This document shows, one piece after another, positions 60,360 through 64,000 of a stretch of DNA of 64,000 nucleotides. The stretch comes from Ralstonia wenshanensis (GTDB lineage Bacteria; Pseudomonadota; Gammaproteobacteria; Burkholderiales; Burkholderiaceae). The translations under genes were made by a program, and so were the position numbers. How positions within the stretch are numbered: the first letter of the stretch is position 1; every line of letters begins with the position of its first letter. The notes below the pieces were generated by a model. It did not search any database and was not told where the DNA came from. It saw only the letters and a list, made by a program, of their open reading frames with translations. The stretch lies in NCBI RefSeq assembly GCF_021173085.1, contig NZ_CP076412.1, positions 1,364,001 to 1,428,000 of the forward strand. The letters run 5' to 3'.

Positions 60360-61769
60360 TCAAGCCGGAAACACGAGCCGGAATTCGGTCCGCCCACCCG
60401 GCGGGCTGCTGGCCTGCACGCTACCGCCGTGCAGGTCCATGATGGTCTTGACGATGGCCAGTCCCAACCCGGTCGACTGGCTTGATTGCGCCCCAGACTG
60501 CGCCCGCGAGGGGTCGCCCCGGTAGAACCGCTCGAATAGCAGCGGCAGGGCGGTGGGCGGAATGCCCGGTCCTGGGTTGTGCACGGCGATTGCGATGCCC
60601 TGCGGCGCTATCTCGATCGTCACGTCGATGCGCTCGCCGGTAGGGGTGTGACGCAGCGCGTTATCGAGCAGGTTGTTGATCGCCCGGCGCAGCAACGTGG
60701 CGTCTGCGTGCAGCCGCGCATCGCCGTGCACATCGATGGCGATATCACGATCGGCGGCCACCGCCTCGAAGTAGTCGACCAGCACCTGCACCTCGTGCCG
60801 CGCATCCAGGGGCGCGATGGACAGCGCCACGCGTGCGTGGTCGGCGCGCGCCAGGAACAGCATGTCTTCGATCATGTGCGACAGGCGCGCGTATTCCTCC
60901 AGGTTGGATTCGAGCACGCTGCGGTATTCCTCGACCGTGCGCGGGTGTGCGATTGTGACTTCCGTCTGGCCCACCAGATTGGCCAGCGGCGTGCGGAAGT
61001 CATGCGCCAGGTCCGCAGAGAACTGCGACAGCCGAGCAAAACCATCCTGCAGGCGCGTGAGCATGGCGTTGAGCGATGCCAGCAGGTCCGCCAATTCGCG
61101 CGGCGCGCCCTGCAGCGTGAGACGCGTGTCGAGCTGGCTCGGCACCACGGCCGCAGCCTGATTGCCGATGCGTGCCAACCCGCGCAGCGTGCCCCGCACG
61201 AGCAGCAGGCTCAGCAATGCCACCGCGGCCACGCCGCCAAGCACGGCAAACACGATGTGGCGCTGATACTGGGTCAGCAACGCTGCACGGCTGTCGCCAT
61301 CCTGCGCCACCAGCACGACGACTTTTGCGGTGTTCTGCCCTAGCCATGCCTCCGCGGCCACGGCGCGTGATGCCATGCCAGTCATCGACGTCCAAGTCTG
61401 TACGGAAGACTCCGACGGCGGCACCGCAGCCGCAACCACGTGCGGCATCTTCACCTGTTCCCCCTCGGGGTTCACCTCCACCAGGGTGCGGCCTTCGGGC
61501 GTGGCAATGCGCAGGATCAGCCCATCGTGGCCCGACACCACATCGGTATAGCGGTGCGCGGTGCGCGCCAGATCGTCGGCGTTGAGCGCCTCACTGGCCA
61601 GGTGGCGCAGTTGCGTGATCTTGCCAAGCAGCATTGCATCGTCAGCCACGCGCAGTTGCGCGTTGAGTGCGAAGTACAGATACGTGCCGGCTGCCGTGAG
61701 CGTGACCGACGCCACCACCACAAACGCCAGTACGAGCCGGCCGGCAAGGGATGCAGGCCAGCGCATCAA
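60360..61769 (-). CDS. Sensor histidine kinase, CusS/CopS-like
   Basis: 469 aa. Membrane segments lie at about residues 9-34 and 173-193, enclosing a periplasmic domain. A HAMP region follows. The kinase core has His256 in [11 protein letters not shown] (Phe in place of the usual Leu/Ile after the acidic residue), the N-box [12 protein letters not shown] and [16 protein letters not shown]. The CusS/CopS type is suggested by the response regulator and by the CusR-like box. It overlaps the regulator gene by 4 bp. Confidence 0.88.
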   Translation of the reverse strand: MMRWPASLAGRLVLAFVVVASVTLTAAGTYLYFALNAQLRVADDAMLLGKITQLRHLASEALNADDLARTAHRYTDVVSGHDGLILRIATPEGRTLVEVNPEGEQVKMPHVVAAAVPPSESSVQTWTSMTGMASRAVAAEAWLGQNTAKVVVLVAQDGDSRAALLTQYQRHIVFAVLGGVAAVALLSLLLVRGTLRGLARIGNQAAAVVPSQLDTRLTLQGAPRELADLLASLNAMLTRLQDGFARLSQFSADLAHDFRTPLANLVGQTEVTIAHPRTVEEYRSVLESNLEEYARLSHMIEDMLFLARADHARVALSIAPLDARHEVQVLVDYFEAVAADRDIAIDVHGDARLHADATLLRRAINNLLDNALRHTPTGERIDVTIEIAPQGIAIAVHNPGPGIPPTALPLLFERFYRGDPSRAQSGAQSSQSTGLGLAIVKTIMDLHGGSVQASSPPGGRTEFRLVFPA

Positions 61770-62440
61770 CGGCCCACCGCGTCCAGCACGTAGCCCATGC
61801 CGCGCAACGTGTGGATCAGTTTGTGCTCGAACGGATCATCGACCTTGGCGCGCAGCCGCCGGATCGACACATCCACCACGTTGGTGTTGCTGTCGAAGTT
61901 CACGTCCCACACCTGCGAGGCGATCAGCGAGCGCGAGAGAACCTCGCCCGCGCGGCGCGCCAGCAGATGCAGCAGCGCGTATTCCTTGGCGGTCAGGTCG
62001 ATGCGCTGGCCGGCGCGTGTCACCCGGCGCTTGATCGTGTCGATCGTCAGGTCGGCAATTTCGAGGATCTCGCTTTCACGCAGCGGGCCGCGCCGCAGGA
62101 TGGTGCGCACGCGCGCCACCAGCTCGGCAAAGGCGAAGGGTTTGACGAGGTAGTCGTCCGCGCCCAGCTCCAGGCCCTTCAGGCGGTCGGCCAGTTCATC
62201 GCGCGCGGTCAGGCACAGCACCGGCGTGCTCTTGCGGCGGCGCAGTTCCTGCAGCACCTGCCAGCCGTCCATGCCGGGCAGCATGACGTCGAGCACGATC
62301 AGGTCGTAGTCATGCTCCATGGCCTGGAACAGGCCATCGGGGCCAGTGCGGGCGAGGTCGGCCACAAAGCCGGATTCCGTCAGGCCCTTGAGCAGGTAAT
62401 CGCCCGCTTTGGGCTCGTCTTCAACAATGAGCAGTCGCAT
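61766..62440 (-). CDS. OmpR-type response regulator, CusR/CopR-like
   Basis: 224 aa from ATG 62440; a frame reaching 62512 crosses the promoter. Receiver with Asp51 ([15 protein letters not shown]) and Lys in YLVKPFAF. The C-terminus is a winged helix ([42 protein letters not shown], in blocks) of the heavy-metal response-regulator type. It is the first gene of the two-component pair and divergent from the DPYTDG-repeat gene. Confidence 0.92.
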   Translation of the reverse strand: MRLLIVEDEPKAGDYLLKGLTESGFVADLARTGPDGLFQAMEHDYDLIVLDVMLPGMDGWQVLQELRRRKSTPVLCLTARDELADRLKGLELGADDYLVKPFAFAELVARVRTILRRGPLRESEILEIADLTIDTIKRRVTRAGQRIDLTAKEYALLHLLARRAGEVLSRSLIASQVWDVNFDSNTNVVDVSIRRLRAKVDDPFEHKLIHTLRGMGYVLDAVGR

Positions 62441-62513
62441 GATGAAAAATGGCGCGCGCTTGATGCATCCGCCAGTGCCGCCACGATATGCCAAAACCCC
62501 CGACGGGGGCACA

Positions 62514-62535
62514 AAGATGACAAGTTTGTCATCTT
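62514..62535. promoter_or_regulatory. CusR/CopR-type box
   Basis: Perfect palindrome: AAGATGACAA (62514-62523), GT, TTGTCATCTT (62526-62535). The E. coli CusR box is AAAATGACAA-NN-TTGTCATTTT, a difference of one symmetrical position per arm. It lies between the regulator start (62440) and the repeat-protein start (62634). Confidence 0.85.
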
Positions 62536-62633
62536 CGAGTCATGCCCGCGTGGTGCACCGCTCCCTAGACTGGCCCCACTGACATCGCCCCCCTTCCTGT
62601 TTGCTGATGTCAGGCCTTTTGAAGGAGATTCTC

Positions 62634-63023
62634 ATGGCGATTCGATTCCAACGTGTGCTGTCCCTGGCGGCTCTGGCCGCAATGCTGGCAACCGGCACCG
62701 CCGTTGCCGCGCAAGACAACCAGTCTGCCTGCTGCGCTCCGCAGATCAAGTCGATGGCCGCGCCGCTGGCCAAAGCCGGCGCGCGTGACCCGTACACCGA
62801 TGGCGCCAAGTCCGGTACCCGCGACCCCTACACCGACGGCGGCAAAACCGGCGCCCGCGATCCTTACACGGACGGTGGCAAAACCGGCGCCCGCGATCCT
62901 TACACGGACGGTGCAGCACAAACGGTGCTCGAGGCCCGCGTTGGCGCCCGCGATCCTTACACCGATGGCGGCTTGAGCAGCCCGCGCAGCCCGGATCCAT
63001 ACACCGACGGCGCGATTGCGTAA
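62634..63023 (+). CDS. Secreted DPYTDG-repeat protein
   Basis: 129 aa from ATG 62634 (GAAGGAG upstream). The signal peptide ends near residue 26 (LAAMLATGTAVAA). A CC pair (Cys33-Cys34) follows, then six DPYTDG motifs at residues 52, 64, 76, 88, 107 and 121, three of them preceded by GARDPYTDG. It is related to the FDxYT protein at 32856-33323 only through the repeat. It lies under the CusR box, and its stop overlaps the start of the outer membrane factor gene (TAATG), so a role in metal handling is likely. Function unknown. Confidence 0.88.
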   Translation: MAIRFQRVLSLAALAAMLATGTAVAAQDNQSACCAPQIKSMAAPLAKAGARDPYTDGAKSGTRDPYTDGGKTGARDPYTDGGKTGARDPYTDGAAQTVLEARVGARDPYTDGGLSSPRSPDPYTDGAIA

Positions 63024-64000
63024 TGCGTCGCTTCCAGACCGCCGGGGCGGCTCTCATCTGCCTTTTGGCTGCCCCGTTGGCCACCGCAGCGGTGCCGGAC
63101 CCCGTCGCTCCGGTGGCCCTTTCTATGCCAGGCGGGCCTGCGGCTGCGTCATCCGAACGCGTGACGCTGCAGCAAGCCGTTGAACGCGCGGTGCAGTCGC
63201 ATCCGGCGCTGGCCGCTGCCGGGTATGAGGTGGCCGCCAGCGAGGGCGCACTCGACCAGGCCCGCCGGCTGCGCAATCCCGAAGCCGCCTTCACGACAGA
63301 AGACGTCCGGCGCGACCGCGCCACGATGACGGCGCAACTGAATATCCCGTTGGAACTGGGCGGCAAGCGCGGTGCCCGCACGCGCGCCGCACAAATCACC
63401 CGGGACGCCACGGCGCAAGATGCCGCCGTGCTGCAGGCCGAGTTGCGTGCGGATGTCACGCGGGCCTTCTTCGACCTGGTGATTGCGCAGGAACGCATGG
63501 CGCTCGCGCAGGCGTCGGATGCGTTGGCCGCTCAGGCCGAATCCGCGGCCGCGCGGCGCGTGCAAGCGGGGAAAGTCTCGCCGGTGGAGCAGACCAAGGC
63601 TGGCGTGGCCCGCGCCAGTGCCGCCATCGAACTGCGTGACGCGAATGCCGAACTGCTGGTCGCTCAACGTGCATTGGCGGCCTTCTGGGGCACGCCTTCT
63701 GCCGCGCCTGAAGCCGACGGAAGCGCGGAGACGCTGCCCGTCGTGCCGCCCGAAGCGCGCCAAGCCACCGGTGCGCTGGAAAATACGCCCCGTGCCGTCC
63801 GTGCCCGTCTGGAGATCGACCGCCGCCAGGCACTTGCCAACGTGGAGCGCAGCAAACGCGTGCCCGATGTGACGCTCACGGTGGGCGCCAAGCGCGACAG
63901 CGCCGCGAACAACAACATGGCGGTGCTCGGCATTGCCGTGCCTTTGCCGTTGTTTGATCGTAACCAGGGCAGCCAGCTCGAAGCACAGCGGTTGGCCGAC
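63023..64000 (+). CDS. TolC-family outer membrane factor, CzcC/CusC-like, 3' end outside window
   Basis: 326 codons are visible of an expected 410-430. ATG 63023 overlaps the stop of the repeat-protein gene. The signal peptide is residues 1 to about 22. The outer-membrane efflux-protein repeats begin with VTLQQAVERAVQSHPALAAAGYEV in blocks, and continue with QLNIPLELGGKRGARTRAAQ, LVIAQERMALAQASDAL and GIAVPLPLFDRNQGSQLEAQ. This fits CzcC/CnrC-type channels of metal RND efflux systems. Control by the CusR-like box is expected. Confidence 0.87.
   Translation, partial: MRRFQTAGAALICLLAAPLATAAVPDPVAPVALSMPGGPAAASSERVTLQQAVERAVQSHPALAAAGYEVAASEGALDQARRLRNPEAAFTTEDVRRDRATMTAQLNIPLELGGKRGARTRAAQITRDATAQDAAVLQAELRADVTRAFFDLVIAQERMALAQASDALAAQAESAAARRVQAGKVSPVEQTKAGVARASAAIELRDANAELLVAQRALAAFWGTPSAAPEADGSAETLPVVPPEARQATGALENTPRAVRARLEIDRRQALANVERSKRVPDVTLTVGAKRDSAANNNMAVLGIAVPLPLFDRNQGSQLEAQRLAD

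Overview
The window is about 64 kb of GC-rich (roughly 64%) DNA without rRNA, tRNA, IS elements, prophage or CRISPR. Gene content and protein style (FliC/FliD/FliS/FliT and FliE-FliK clusters, Ohr/OhrR, CopC/CopD, CusRS-like metal signalling, a mid-chain KAS III, many LysR/MarR/MocR regulators) point to a betaproteobacterium of the Ralstonia/Cupriavidus group, probably its second chromosome or megaplasmid. Species assignment is inference only.

Layout. (1) 1-30,435 is a flagellar region. The minus-strand operon fliL-M-N-O-P runs off the left edge. It is followed by a GGDEF/EAL c-di-GMP protein, a NarL-type regulator with a degenerate receiver, and fliC-fliD-fliS-fliT behind sigma28-type promoters (TAAA-N15-GCCG pattern). 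On the right, fliF-G-H-I-J-K runs on the plus strand. Between the two flagellar blocks sits an ohr/ohrR peroxide module and a 12-gene minus-strand operon of about 9.9 kb. This operon begins with the normal fliE (divergent from fliF) and ends with a second fliE. Between the two fliE copies are ten overlapping or nearly touching genes for a CDP-glucose-derived, probably amino-, acyl- and C-methyl-modified sugar, plus glycosyltransferases. The duplicated fliE genes share a perfect 62-bp match exactly 9,600 bp apart. I read the block as a flagellum-coupled glycosylation island.

(2) 30,120-30,435 holds a fourth sigma28-like promoter and an intrinsic terminator with no convincing gene between them, so it is a candidate FliA-dependent small RNA just after fliK.

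(3) 30,455-48,700 is accessory and metabolic: a DedA-rhodanese fusion, acetyltransferases, small lipoproteins, a secreted protein with ten FDxYT-type repeats, a DUF1345/AI-2E transporter pair, a fosmidomycin-resistance-like MFS pump, an unidentified 351-aa protein, LysE/LysR, a 90-aa protein behind two perfect LexA boxes, an SDR, a histidine phosphatase-like protein, copC/copD, a KAS III, a hydrolase, an AraC and a LysR regulator, and a tautomerase with a coupled 41-aa membrane peptide.

(4) 48,690-64,000 holds an SRPBCC/ArsR pair, a hydrolase-MarR-enoyl-CoA hydratase operon, an SPFH/NAD-kinase-like pair divergent from an NrtR-type Nudix regulator, a MocR regulator whose promoter repeat recurs beside a TauD/DUF2917 pair, an M20 peptidase, and a metal two-component system. 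The last is divergent from a second DPYTDG-repeat protein and a CzcC/CusC-type outer membrane factor that runs off the right edge. A near-consensus CusR box lies between these two units.
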